Shown here one piece after another: positions 49,713-58,317 of a stretch of DNA of 64,000 bases. The position numbers were made by a program, and so were the translations under genes. The stretch is from Sphingopyxis sp. DBS4 (lineage in GTDB: Bacteria; Pseudomonadota; Alphaproteobacteria; Sphingomonadales; Sphingomonadaceae): the NCBI RefSeq assembly GCF_024628865.1, contig NZ_CP102384.1:1065001-1129000 (forward strand), written 5' to 3'. The stretch's first letter is position 1, and each line of letters opens with the position of its first letter. The notes beneath the pieces are model-generated. The model saw only the letters and a program-made list of their open reading frames with translations. It was not told the DNA's origin and searched no databases.

Positions 49713-50300
49713 ATGCGCTTCATGCTGATCGAAACCGAATCGACGCCCAATCCCGCGACGCTCAAATTCCTGCCCGGCCGGGCGGTGATGGAGGCGGGAA
49801 CCCGCGATTTCGCGAGCCCCGAAGAGGCCGAGGCCTCGCCGCTCGCGACCGCGCTGTTCGCACTCGGCGACGTCACCGGCGTCTTTTTCGGCCGCGATTT
49901 CGTGTCGGTGACGATCGCGCCGGGCGCCGAATGGGCCGATGCGAAGCCCGACGTGCTCGGCATCGTGATGGACCATTTCCTCGCCGACATGCCGCTCTTC
50001 AACCCCGCGAGCGCCGCGGGGATCAGCGTGCCCGGCGAGGAGGAGGGCGGTTTTGCCGACGATCCGGCTGACGCCGACATCGTCGAGCAGATCAAGGACC
50101 TCATCGAGACGCGCGTCCGCCCCGCGGTCGCCAACGACGGCGGCGACATCATCTATCGCGGCTTCGACAAGGGCAATGTCTATCTCAAGATGCAGGGCGC
50201 CTGCTCGGGCTGCCCGTCGTCGACCGCGACGCTGAAAAATGGCATCGAAGCCCTCTTGAAACATTATGTGCCCGAGGTAACGGCAGTCCACGCCGTCTGA
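49713..50300 (+). CDS. NifU family iron-sulfur scaffold/carrier protein (Nfu type)
   Basis: A 195-residue protein with an N-terminal Nfu_N domain (MLIETESTPNPATLKFLPGR...FFGRDFVSVT) and the C-terminal NifU domain with IETRVRPAVANDGGDIIYRGF and the cluster-binding CSGCPSS. It delivers Fe-S clusters to target enzymes. ATG 49713 or 49722 may be used. It has the normal length for alphaproteobacterial Nfu. Confidence 0.93.
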   Translation: MRFMLIETESTPNPATLKFLPGRAVMEAGTRDFASPEEAEASPLATALFALGDVTGVFFGRDFVSVTIAPGAEWADAKPDVLGIVMDHFLADMPLFNPASAAGISVPGEEEGGFADDPADADIVEQIKDLIETRVRPAVANDGGDIIYRGFDKGNVYLKMQGACSGCPSSTATLKNGIEALLKHYVPEVTAVHAV

Positions 50301-50328
50301 TCCAGACTTTCAGCCAGGAGATACCTCG

Positions 50329-50922
50329 ATGAGCGAGCCGCTTTCCGATAGCGCTCTCGACCAACTGTTCCGCACCGCGCGCACTTATAACTTCTATCTC
50401 GACCGATCGGTGTCGGAGGATCAGCTTCGCGCGATCTGGGATCTGATGAAATATGGGCCGACGAGCGCGAATGCGCTGCCGGCGCGCATCATCTGGTGCG
50501 TATCGGATGAGGCGAAGGCGAAGCTTGCTGCAATCGCCATGCCCGCCAATGCCGACAAGATATTGAAGGCGCCGGTCACCGCGATCATCGCGATGGACCA
50601 TCAATTCTTCGAACATCTGCCCGACCTGTTTCCACACACCGATGCGCGGAGCTGGTTCGTCGGTAACGAAGCGCTGGCCGAGACCACCGCTTTCCGCAAT
50701 TCGAGTCTGCAGGGCGCCTATTTCATCCTCGCGGCGCGCGCACTGGGGCTCGATACCGGGCCGATGTCGGGGTTCGACAATGCGGCGGTTGACGCCGCCT
50801 TCTTTGGCGACACGCCGCACGTGAAGAGCAATTTCATCTCGACGCTGGGCTATGGCGATCCCGCGAGCATCTTCGAGCGCAGCCCGCGCCCCGATTTCGA
50901 GCGTTTCAACCGCATTGCCTGA
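50329..50922 (+). CDS. Nitroreductase family protein, malonic semialdehyde reductase RutE-like
   Basis: A 197-residue flavin reductase of the RutE/HadB group: FRTARTYNFYLDRSVSEDQLRAIWDLMKYGPTSANALPARIIWC, ETTAFRNSSLQGAYFILAARALGLDTGPMSGFDN and FISTLGYGDPASIFERSPRPDFERF. RutE reduces malonic semialdehyde from uracil breakdown, but isolated homologues without the rut operon, as here, are probably general NAD(P)H reductases. It overlaps the start of tsaB. Confidence 0.88.
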   Translation: MSEPLSDSALDQLFRTARTYNFYLDRSVSEDQLRAIWDLMKYGPTSANALPARIIWCVSDEAKAKLAAIAMPANADKILKAPVTAIIAMDHQFFEHLPDLFPHTDARSWFVGNEALAETTAFRNSSLQGAYFILAARALGLDTGPMSGFDNAAVDAAFFGDTPHVKSNFISTLGYGDPASIFERSPRPDFERFNRIA

Positions 50923-51541
50923 GGGACGAACGCTCGTCATCGACAGCGCCAGCGAGGCCTGCTCGGTCGCGCTGGTCGAGGATGGGTGCGTCGTCGATTT
51001 CCGACATGAGGTGATCGGACGCGGCCATGCCGAACGGCTCGTCCCACTGATCGCCGAACTCGCCGATGGCGGCCACGCGGCGTCGATTGCGGTCGGCTGC
51101 GGTCCGGGCAGCTTCGCCGGGGTACGGATCGGTGTGGCAGCGGCGCGCGCGCTCGCGCTCGGCTGGGGTGTGCCGGTGCAGGGCTTTTCGACCCTCGCGC
51201 TCGTCGCCGCGGGCGCCGCGGAGGCGATCGCCGCCGCGGGCGGCGCGTTGATCGTGATGGAGGGCGGGCACGGGCAATGGTTCGTCCAGCCTTTCGCCGC
51301 CGACCTGACGCCGCGCGCCGATCTTCGTTCGCTGCTTCCCGACGAGGCGATCCGGGCCGGCGACGAACTGGTGATCGGCAACCGCGCCGAGGCGTTCGTC
51401 GCGCGCCGTGGCAGCGGCCGCGCCATCGCCGTCCTGCCCGACACTCGCGCTTTCCCGAACCTGCCGGTCGGCGCGCTCTTCGCCGACCCCAGCCCGATCT
51501 ACGGCCGCGCGCCCGATGCCAAGCCGATGGCGGCCGTATGA
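50915..51541 (+). CDS. tsaB: tRNA threonylcarbamoyladenosine biosynthesis protein TsaB
   Basis: A 208-residue ASKHA-fold protein with TLVIDSASEACSVALVEDG, GHAERLVPLIAEL, VGCGPGSFAGVRIGVAAARALALG and the SPIYGRAPDAK end. TsaB pairs with TsaD for the t6A37 modification of tRNAs that read ANN codons. No ATG lies before the first strand; TTG 50915, overlapping the reductase stop, is the best start. It is coupled to rimI by four bases. Confidence 0.9.
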   Translation: MPEGRTLVIDSASEACSVALVEDGCVVDFRHEVIGRGHAERLVPLIAELADGGHAASIAVGCGPGSFAGVRIGVAAARALALGWGVPVQGFSTLALVAAGAAEAIAAAGGALIVMEGGHGQWFVQPFAADLTPRADLRSLLPDEAIRAGDELVIGNRAEAFVARRGSGRAIAVLPDTRAFPNLPVGALFADPSPIYGRAPDAKPMAAV

Positions 51542-51999
51542 GCCGCTCGATACGCCTCGCCACCGCCCGCGTCGGCGATCTGTCGGCGGCGATGCGCGTG
51601 ATGGAGGCCGCCTTCGATCCCGCTTATGGCGAGGCGTGGAGCACCGCGCAGCTTCTTACCCTGTTCGCGCTTCCTTCGGCGCGTGTCTGTCTCGCCTGGG
51701 ACGGCGATGCGGCGTGCGGCTTTTCCGCGGCGCGCCTGGCCGGGCCCGAAAGCGAGCTTCTCCTCCTGGCGGTCGACCCGGCCTCGCGGGGGTGTGGGGT
51801 CGGCCGGATGCTGATCGACGACTGGATGGCCTGGGCGAAGGAAGAAGGCGCCGAGGAGTATTTTCTCGAAATGCGGGCCGATAATGACGCCGTTCATCTT
51901 TACGAGCGCGCGGGTTTTTCGGAATGCGGTCGCCGTCCAGCTTATTATCGCGGCGGCGACGGGGTCGTGCGCGATGCGATAACCATGCGCTGTCGCTAG
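51538..51999 (+). CDS. rimI: Ribosomal protein S18-alanine N-acetyltransferase RimI-like
   Basis: A 153-residue GNAT acetyltransferase: acetyl-CoA site LLLLAVDPASRGCGVGRMLIDDWMAWA and EMRADNDAVHLYERAGFSECGRRPAYY, the typical RimI end. The tsaB-rimI order is common in bacteria. It begins within the tsaB stop codon. Confidence 0.9.
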   Translation: MSRSIRLATARVGDLSAAMRVMEAAFDPAYGEAWSTAQLLTLFALPSARVCLAWDGDAACGFSAARLAGPESELLLLAVDPASRGCGVGRMLIDDWMAWAKEEGAEEYFLEMRADNDAVHLYERAGFSECGRRPAYYRGGDGVVRDAITMRCR

Positions 52000-52125
52000 G
52001 ATTTGCGGCCGAAATCGGTGATTGCGAAATTACATCCAGAATGGCATGAATCGCGCCTCGATACTAATGCCGCACTATAATCCGCCCGCTCTTCTGGGAA
52101 TCTCGTAGAAAAGGAAACTCCTCCC

Positions 52126-52557
52126 ATGTCGGATCAAGCCGATACCAATGAAATGCTCGTGACGCTGACCGCCGATATTGTTGCGGCGCATGTCAGCAAC
52201 AACAGCGTCGCCATTTCGGACCTCGCCATATTGATCAACAATGTCCATGCGGCGCTGTCGAACCTTGGCGAGCAGCCGGTGATCGAGGAAAAGCCGGTGC
52301 CGGCGGTGTCGGTGCGCGCGTCGGTGAAGCCCGACTACATCGTCTGCCTCGAGGACGGCAAGAAGCTGAAGATGCTGCGCCGTCACCTGATGACGCATTA
52401 CAACATGACGCCCGACGACTATCGCGCCAAATGGGGGCTGCCCGCCGACTATCCGATGGTTGCGCCCGCCTATGCCGAAAAGCGCCGCGCGCTCGCAAAG
52501 GAAATCGGCCTCGGCACCAAGGGGCGCGGCGGTGGACGCAAGCGCCGCAAGGCCTGA
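52126..52557 (+). CDS. MucR/Ros family transcriptional regulator
   Basis: A 143-residue regulator with the conserved MucR N terminus (LVTLTADIVAAHVSNNSVAISDLAILINNVHAAL) and the C-terminal Ros-type zinc finger CLEDGKKLKMLRRHLMTHYNMTPDDYRAKWGLPADYPMVAPAYAEKRR. The usual second cysteine is Asp-rich here (CLEDGKK), a known MucR variation. It ends in a basic tail. MucR proteins are global repressors of envelope and motility genes in alphaproteobacteria. The 126 bases upstream hold its promoter. Confidence 0.93.
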   Translation: MSDQADTNEMLVTLTADIVAAHVSNNSVAISDLAILINNVHAALSNLGEQPVIEEKPVPAVSVRASVKPDYIVCLEDGKKLKMLRRHLMTHYNMTPDDYRAKWGLPADYPMVAPAYAEKRRALAKEIGLGTKGRGGGRKRRKA

Positions 52558-52593
52558 ATTGAAGGGCGATCGGCCCGATCGGAGAGGCAGCGA

Positions 52594-52622
52594 GGCGGCG
52601 CCTGCGGGTGCCGCCCTTGTTC
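52594..52622 (+). terminator. Probable terminator after mucR-like gene
   Basis: GGCGGC (52594-52599) pairs with GCCGCC (52610-52615), with further GC pairs inside, and is followed by CTTGTTCT. The T-run is weak. Confidence 0.45.
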
Positions 52623-52691
52623 TATCTGCGGGCCGTGCCTATACAGTTGGCATAAGGAAAGACACGACTGCATAAGGCAGGAAAGGCCCGC

Positions 52692-53114
52692 ATGTCCGGA
52701 ACCATCGACCTCGAAGCATTGTGCCACGAAAAGGGGCTGCGCATCACCGAGCAGCGCCGCATCATCGCCCGCGTCATCTCCGATTCCGAAGATCATCCCG
52801 ATGTCGAGACGCTCTATGAACGCGCGTCGAAAATCGACAGCGGTATCTCGATCGCAACCGTCTATCGCACCGTTCGCCTATTCGAAGAGGCCGGGATTCT
52901 CGATCGTCACGACTTTGGCGACGGCCGCTCGCGCTACGAAGCCGCGCCCGAGGCGCATCACGACCATCTGATCGATGTCGAGACGGGAAGGGTGATCGAA
53001 TTCGTCGACCCCGAACTCGAAGCGTTGCAGAAGGTCATTGCCGAACGGCTGGGCTTCCGCCTCGTCGATCATCGCATGGAGCTTTATGGCGTCCGGCTCG
53101 ACCGCAAGGATTGA
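52692..53114 (+). CDS. fur: Fur family transcriptional regulator
   Basis: A 140-residue metalloregulator: winged helix LRITEQRRIIARVISDSEDHPDVETLYERASKIDSGISIATVYRTVRLFEEAGIL and metal site YEAAPEAHHDHLIDVETGRVIEFVDPELEALQ. The CxxC pairs of classical Fur are absent, as often in alphaproteobacterial Fur/Mur. It represses iron-uptake genes in response to Fe(II) or Mn(II). Fur-box-like sites are seen upstream of the receptor gene at 59467. It overlaps the acyltransferase gene by 29 bases. Confidence 0.92.
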   Translation: MSGTIDLEALCHEKGLRITEQRRIIARVISDSEDHPDVETLYERASKIDSGISIATVYRTVRLFEEAGILDRHDFGDGRSRYEAAPEAHHDHLIDVETGRVIEFVDPELEALQKVIAERLGFRLVDHRMELYGVRLDRKD

Positions 53115-53973
53115 TCCGGCCGCAGCGCGCGCCGCGATCGCGGCGGGGCAGCCGGCGCCGATTTCGCTGAGGGGAAAAGCGCGCATCGCGTGGCGCGTGA
53201 TGCTGCTTCTCCTCTCGCTCCTCGTCCTGGTGCCGCTCCATTACCTCTACCGGTTCGTCAGCTACGGCTCGCCCTTTCCGAAGCTGTTCCTGTTCCTCGC
53301 CGCGCGCATTGCCGGCGCGCGGGTGGTGCGGCACGGGACGCCGCTGCGGCGCGACGTCTTCTTCATTTCGAACCATATAAGCTGGGTCGACATATTGTCG
53401 CTCGCGGGGGCGAGCGGCACCGCCTTCGTCGCCAAGGCCGAATTGGGCCGGGTGCCGGTGATCGGCTGGCTCTGCCGCCTCAACCGCACCGTGTTCGTCA
53501 GCCGCGAGGATCGCGGCGGGGTCGCCGACCAGATCAACCTGCTGCGCGAGGCGCTCGCCGACAATTGGGCGGTGACGGTGTTCCCCGAGGGCACGACGAC
53601 CGACGGCCAGTCGCTGCTGCCGTTCAAGACCTCGATGATGCAGGTGCTCGATCCGCCGCCGCCCGCGGTGCTCGTCCAGCCGGTGATGCTCGATTACGGG
53701 CCGATCGCCGAGTGGATCGGCTGGATCGGCGACGAGGCGGGGATCGACAATGCCCGCCGCATCCTCGCGCGCCCCGGCACCTTCCGGCTCGACATCCATT
53801 TTCTCGAACCCTTTCACCCGCGCGACTTTCCCGGCCGCAAGGCGATCACCGCCGAAGCACGGCGGCGGATCGAGGAGGCGCTGGTCGCGACGCTCGGCAA
53901 GCCGCTGCGGCCTTTTCCGCATTATGTCGCGCCGGTCCGCTATCAGCCTGCGAGTATCGAGGGCGACGGATGA
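53086..53973 (+). CDS. Lysophospholipid acyltransferase family protein (PlsC-like)
   Basis: A 295-residue membrane acyltransferase with one strong N-terminal membrane segment (VMLLLLSLLVLVPLHYLY), the catalytic NHISWVD motif, FVAKAELGRVPVIGWL, VFVSRED and FPEGTTTDG. It would acylate lysophosphatidic acid or a related lipid (possibly an ornithine lipid precursor, OlsA-like). ATG 53086 overlaps the fur 3' end. Together with miaB and phoH it forms a head-to-tail group. Confidence 0.9.
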   Translation: MASGSTARIDPAAARAAIAAGQPAPISLRGKARIAWRVMLLLLSLLVLVPLHYLYRFVSYGSPFPKLFLFLAARIAGARVVRHGTPLRRDVFFISNHISWVDILSLAGASGTAFVAKAELGRVPVIGWLCRLNRTVFVSREDRGGVADQINLLREALADNWAVTVFPEGTTTDGQSLLPFKTSMMQVLDPPPPAVLVQPVMLDYGPIAEWIGWIGDEAGIDNARRILARPGTFRLDIHFLEPFHPRDFPGRKAITAEARRRIEEALVATLGKPLRPFPHYVAPVRYQPASIEGDG

Positions 53974-54023
53974 CCGGCCGAATCTCCTTCAAATCCCCGC
54001 CTGCTTCCTCTATCGGGGCCGCC

Positions 54024-55361
54024 ATGTCCGCACCCGCCCCCAAGACCTTTCACGTCAAATCCTTCGGCTGCCAGATGAACGTCTATGACGGCGAGCGCAT
54101 GGCCGAGATGCTCGGCGCCGAGGGCTATATGCCCGCCGCCGAGGGCGCCGACGCCGACCTCGTCGTGCTCAATACCTGCCACATCCGCGAGAAGGCGGCT
54201 GAAAAGGTCTATTCGGACATCGGCCGGCTGAAGCGTGAGGACGGCAGCACCCCGACGATCGCGGTCGCGGGCTGCGTCGCGCAGGCCGAGGGCGCCGAGA
54301 TCGCGCGCCGTGCGCCGTCGGTCGACGTCGTCGTCGGCCCGCAGGCCTATCACCGCCTGCCCGATCTGATCGCGCGCGCCGAACGCGGCGAGAAAGCAAT
54401 CGACCTCGACATGCCGCTCGACAGCAAGTTCGGCGCACTGCCGAAACGCGCCGGCGGCCAGCGTCCGACTGCCTTCCTGACCGTGCAGGAAGGGTGCGAC
54501 AAATTCTGCACCTATTGCGTCGTTCCCTATACGCGCGGCGCCGAGATCAGCCGGCCGTTCGCCGACCTGATCGCCGAGGCGCGCGCGCTCGTTGCGGGCG
54601 GCGTGCGCGAAATCACGCTGCTCGGGCAGAACGTCAATGCGTGGGAGGGCGAGGACGACAAGGGCAGGGCGATCGGCCTCGACGGCCTGATCCGCGAACT
54701 CGCGAAAGAGGACGGCCTCGAACGCATCCGCTACACGACCAGCCACCCCAACGACATGACCGACAGCCTGATCGCGGCGCATGGCGAGGTCGAGAAGCTG
54801 ATGCCCTTCCTCCATCTGCCGGTCCAGGCGGGCAGCGACCGCATCCTCGCGGCAATGAACCGCAGCCACAGTGTCGAGAGCTATCTCAAGGTCATCGAAC
54901 GCGTCCGCGAAGTGCGGCCCGACATCGCGATTTCGGGCGACTTCATCGTCGGCTTCCCCGGCGAGAGCGAGGAGGATTTCCAGGCGACGCTCGATATCGT
55001 CCGCGCGACGCGCTACGCCATGGCCTACAGCTTCAAATATTCACGCCGCCCCGGCACCCCCGCCGCGACGATGGACGGGCAGATCGACGAAGCAGTGATG
55101 AACGACCGCCTCCAGCGCTTGCAGGCCTTGCTCAACGAGCAGCAGCAGGCGTTCAACGAAACGACCGTCGGCCGCACCACGCGTCTGCTCCTCGAACGCA
55201 AGGGCAAACTGGACGGCCAACTCATCGGCAAATCACCGTGGCTTCAGTCGGTCCATGTCACCGCGCCCGGGCTTGCGATCGGCGATATGGTCGATGTCGA
55301 AATCATTTCGGCAGGTCCGAACAGTCTGGGCGCGATTTTGCGCCAATTGCAGGAGGCTTGA
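54024..55361 (+). CDS. miaB: tRNA (N6-isopentenyladenosine-37-C2)-methylthiotransferase MiaB
   Basis: A 445-residue radical-SAM methylthiotransferase. The N-terminal UPF0004 domain has FHVKSFGCQMNVYDGERM, VLNTCHIREKA and AVAGCVAQAEG (three cluster cysteines); the radical-SAM motif is CDKFCTYCVVPYTRG; a TRAM domain ends the protein. It converts i6A37 to ms2i6A37 in tRNA. ATG 54024 gives the family-typical start; ATG 53970 overlapping the plsC-like stop is possible. It shares one base with the phoH gene. Confidence 0.95.
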   Translation: MSAPAPKTFHVKSFGCQMNVYDGERMAEMLGAEGYMPAAEGADADLVVLNTCHIREKAAEKVYSDIGRLKREDGSTPTIAVAGCVAQAEGAEIARRAPSVDVVVGPQAYHRLPDLIARAERGEKAIDLDMPLDSKFGALPKRAGGQRPTAFLTVQEGCDKFCTYCVVPYTRGAEISRPFADLIAEARALVAGGVREITLLGQNVNAWEGEDDKGRAIGLDGLIRELAKEDGLERIRYTTSHPNDMTDSLIAAHGEVEKLMPFLHLPVQAGSDRILAAMNRSHSVESYLKVIERVREVRPDIAISGDFIVGFPGESEEDFQATLDIVRATRYAMAYSFKYSRRPGTPAATMDGQIDEAVMNDRLQRLQALLNEQQQAFNETTVGRTTRLLLERKGKLDGQLIGKSPWLQSVHVTAPGLAIGDMVDVEIISAGPNSLGAILRQLQEA

Positions 55362-56368
55362 TGTCCAAACGCCCGCTGACCGCCGCAACCCCCGCCGAAC
55401 CCGGCGACCGCGTCCGACTGACCGCGGAATTCGAGCGAACGCAGCTTTTGGGCATCCTCTTTGGGGAGTTCGACCGCAATCTCGTCGCGATCGAGAACCG
55501 CCTCGGCGTCTATATCTCGGCGCGCGGCAACCGCGTGCAGATCGAGGGCGAGGCGGAGGCCGCGGCCCGCGCGCGCGACGTGCTGACCGAACTCTATAAC
55601 CGTATCGAACAGGGGCAGGAGGTCGACGCGGGGCTCGTCGACGGGGTGATCGCGATGTCGGCACAGCCGACGCTCGCGGGCATCATCCGCCACGACGCCA
55701 GCGAAACGCCGACGGTGATGATCCGCACGCGTAAGAAGACGATCGTCCCGCGCGCGCCGTCGCAGGTGCCCTATATGCAGGCGCTCGCGCGCGACGACGT
55801 GATCTTCGCGCTCGGCCCGGCGGGGACGGGCAAGACCTATCTCGCGGTCGCGCAGGCGGTGGCGCAGCTCATCACCGGCAGCGTCCAGCGCCTGATCCTC
55901 TCGCGCCCCGCGGTCGAGGCGGGGGAGAAGCTCGGCTTCCTCCCCGGCGACATGAAGGAAAAGGTCGATCCCTATCTCCGCCCGCTCTACGACGCGCTCC
56001 ACGACTGCCTGCCCGCCGAGCAGGTCGAGCGCCGCATCGCGAGCGGCGAGATCGAGATCGCGCCGCTTGCCTTCATGCGCGGGCGGACGCTGGCGGATGC
56101 CTTCATCATCCTCGACGAGGCGCAGAACACCACCATCCCGCAGATGAAGATGTTCTTGACCCGCTTCGGCATGAACAGCCGCATGGTGATCTGCGGCGAC
56201 CCCAAGCAGGTCGATCTGCCGGTGCCCGCAACCTCCGGCCTCGCCGACGCGGTCGCGCGGCTCGAAGGATTGGAAGGCATCAACGTCAGCCGCTTCACCG
56301 CCGCCGACGTCGTCCGCCATCCGATCGTCGGGCGGATCGTCGAGGCTTATGAGGGGCCAGGGAGTTAG
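55361..56368 (+). CDS. PhoH family ATPase (PhoH-like, YbeZ)
   Basis: A 335-residue protein with an N-terminal KH-like part (FDRNLVAIENRLGVYISARGNRVQIEGE) and the PhoH ATPase domain: Walker A ALGPAGTGKTYLA (about 149-161), PGDMKEKVDPYLRPLYDAL, Walker B FIILDEAQNTT and RMVICGDPKQVDLP. Next to miaB it is probably YbeZ, partner of the YbeY RNase in rRNA maturation. ybeY itself is not in the window downstream, where strand direction changes. Confidence 0.94.
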   Translation: MSKRPLTAATPAEPGDRVRLTAEFERTQLLGILFGEFDRNLVAIENRLGVYISARGNRVQIEGEAEAAARARDVLTELYNRIEQGQEVDAGLVDGVIAMSAQPTLAGIIRHDASETPTVMIRTRKKTIVPRAPSQVPYMQALARDDVIFALGPAGTGKTYLAVAQAVAQLITGSVQRLILSRPAVEAGEKLGFLPGDMKEKVDPYLRPLYDALHDCLPAEQVERRIASGEIEIAPLAFMRGRTLADAFIILDEAQNTTIPQMKMFLTRFGMNSRMVICGDPKQVDLPVPATSGLADAVARLEGLEGINVSRFTAADVVRHPIVGRIVEAYEGPGS

Positions 56369-56415
56369 GGCGGGATCAGTTTGGACTACCTTCCCGTCAT
56401 CAGAATGATCGCGCT

Positions 56416-57303
56416 CTAGCTGCCGACCTTCCTGAACGTCACTATCGACGATCCGCCGGGAGCGATTTCGCGCGTGCCCTTGCGCACCGTGCCGTCGGGC
56501 CATTTGACCTGATAGACGAAGCGGCCCGACATGGGCTTTGCGGCGCCGGTCTCGATCTCGTTCCACCGGCAAGCGAAACGGTCCCACGGGTCGGGCTTTT
56601 TGAGCACGCACACTTTGAAGGCGAAGGCGCTGATCATCAGCACCTCGCCCGCGGGCGGCTGGGTGACGAAGGTCACGCCCGGCGCGCGGCGCGGAACGGC
56701 GGTGGTCGGCCTCGGCGGCGGCGCTGCGGATGGCGGCGGAGAAGGCATGGCTGCGGGTGGCGGAGGAGGCGGGGGTGGAGGCGGCGGCGGTGGTGTGCAG
56801 GTATCGACCGCGACGACCGGCGGCAGGTCGGGCGCCGAAGCCGCCCGCGCCGTGTCGAGTGCCGCCGCGAGGTCGGCATAGAGAGCGTCGTTCGGCCGGA
56901 CGCCGGCGAGCCGCTCGCGTTCAAACGCCGCGAGCGGGGCGGCGAACAGCCGTTCGGGATAATGCCGGGCGACCAGCGCGGCGCGCAGCCGCGCGGTGTC
57001 GAGCGCGATGGCGCCGTAATCGCGCAAGGCGGGGTCGGATGCATCCACGCCGGGAGTATCGGTGCCACAGGTCATGAGATTATAGGGCTCGCCCTGTCCC
57101 GGCTCGGGAACCTCGGCAACTTCCGCGATTTCGGCCTCGGCTGCGACCCGCACCTCGTAATAGCCGTCCGGATACCATCTCTGTTTCGGCAGCTTCGCCT
57201 CGATCGCCTTCATTCCCGCGGCGTCGGCGACAGCCGGATCCTGCGCCGCGGCGACAGCGGGGCCGGCGAGCGCGAGCAGCGCGAGCGGCATCCGGCCGAT
57301 CAT
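56416..57303 (-). CDS. Secreted hypothetical protein with proline-rich linker (paralogue A)
   Basis: A 295-residue protein with a signal peptide (MIGRMPLALLALAGPAVAAA), an N-terminal domain (GMKAIEAKLPKQRWYPDGYYEVRVAAEAE), a linker containing an uninterrupted run of 13 prolines plus more Pro/Ala, and a C-terminal domain (GEVLMISAFAFKVCVLKKPDPWDRFACRWNEIETG...YQVKWPDGTVRKGTREI). It begins two bases after the upstream gene's stop and is its paralogue. Both end domains are unknown to me; two cysteines in the last domain may form a disulfide. Confidence 0.75.
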   Translation of the reverse strand: MIGRMPLALLALAGPAVAAAQDPAVADAAGMKAIEAKLPKQRWYPDGYYEVRVAAEAEIAEVAEVPEPGQGEPYNLMTCGTDTPGVDASDPALRDYGAIALDTARLRAALVARHYPERLFAAPLAAFERERLAGVRPNDALYADLAAALDTARAASAPDLPPVVAVDTCTPPPPPPPPPPPPPAAMPSPPPSAAPPPRPTTAVPRRAPGVTFVTQPPAGEVLMISAFAFKVCVLKKPDPWDRFACRWNEIETGAAKPMSGRFVYQVKWPDGTVRKGTREIAPGGSSIVTFRKVGS

Positions 57304-57305
57304 CC

Positions 57306-58316
57306 TCAACTGCCCGTCTTCTTGAAGGTCACGACCGCCGCGACATCCTCGTCCTCATAATTGGGGACGATCTCGCGCGTGCCCTTGCGCACCGCCCCGT
57401 CGGGCCATTTCACCTGATAGACATAACGCCCCGAAAGCCGCTTCTCGACCCCGGTCTCGACCTCGTTCCATTTGCACGCGAAGCGGTCCCACGGGTCGGG
57501 TTTCTTGCGCGTGCAGACCTTGAAGGCGAAGGCGTTGATCAGCAGCACCTCACCTTGCGGCGGCGACGTCCTGACGATCACCGCGCTGCCTTCGCCCGCG
57601 CCGCAACCGCCGTCGGCAACGACCTTGGGGAGCTGGGGTGCCAGACGTTGGCGGTTCGCCTCGACCGCCTTGGCGAGCTGCTGATAGGGATCATTTTCGA
57701 AATAGCCCCCGTCGGCGGGTTCCGCCGCCGCATCCGATGCGTCGGCTTCCATCGCGGCGTCTGCGGCCGCACTTGCCGCGGCGTCGGCTGCGCTTGCTGC
57801 CGCCTCGGCGGCGGCTTCGTCGGCGGCCTCGGTGGCGGCATCGGCGGCGGCATTTTCCGCTTCGATCTCTTCGTCGGTCATCGGTTCGGGCGCCGCCTTC
57901 GCCTCCTCGATCTTCGCCTTTTCGAACGCGAGCAGGGGCTCGGCATAGACGGCGAGCGGATATTTCATCCGCTCGAACTCGGCACGCAGCCGCGCCACCT
58001 CCAGCGCGACGCCGCCGTAGCGCGCGGTCAGCGGGTCGGTATCGTCGAGGCTGACATATTCGGCGTTGCAGTCGATCACGTCATAAGAGGGCGGCTCGCC
58101 GTCGCCCCAGTCCATTGTCAGATTGTCGCGCGGGAAATCGGCCATCTGGCCCTCGGCGGCGATGCGGATGTCGTAATAGCCGTCGGGATACCAGCTTTGC
58201 CGCGCCACCTTCGCCTCGATCGCCTTCAGCCCGGCCGCGTCGATCGGCTCCTTCGCCGTCACCGTCACCGGCGACGTCAGCGCCGCCAGCAGCATCGTCA
58301 TCCGCGCCTTTCGCAT
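57306..58316 (-). CDS. Secreted hypothetical protein with alanine-rich linker (paralogue B)
   Basis: A 336-residue protein with a signal peptide and the same two end domains as its neighbour (AGLKAIEAKVARQSWYPDGYYDIRIAAEGQ and GEVLLINAFAFKVCTRKKPDPWDRFACKWNEVETGVEK...YQVKWPDGAVRKGTREIVP). The linker between them is instead an Ala/Asp/Glu repeat stretch of about 50 residues that could form a rigid helix. The pair arose by tandem duplication. It lies two bases after the TIR-domain gene's stop, so all three may form one operon. Confidence 0.75.
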   Translation of the reverse strand: MRKARMTMLLAALTSPVTVTAKEPIDAAGLKAIEAKVARQSWYPDGYYDIRIAAEGQMADFPRDNLTMDWGDGEPPSYDVIDCNAEYVSLDDTDPLTARYGGVALEVARLRAEFERMKYPLAVYAEPLLAFEKAKIEEAKAAPEPMTDEEIEAENAAADAATEAADEAAAEAAASAADAAASAAADAAMEADASDAAAEPADGGYFENDPYQQLAKAVEANRQRLAPQLPKVVADGGCGAGEGSAVIVRTSPPQGEVLLINAFAFKVCTRKKPDPWDRFACKWNEVETGVEKRLSGRYVYQVKWPDGAVRKGTREIVPNYEDEDVAAVVTFKKTGS

Positions 58317-58317
58317 C

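Noticed and set aside
56750..56830. Run of GGC/GGA repeats suspected as a sequencing artefact
   Set aside because: On the minus strand it encodes the proline linker and both flanking domains stay in frame, so the run length is coherent with a real gene.
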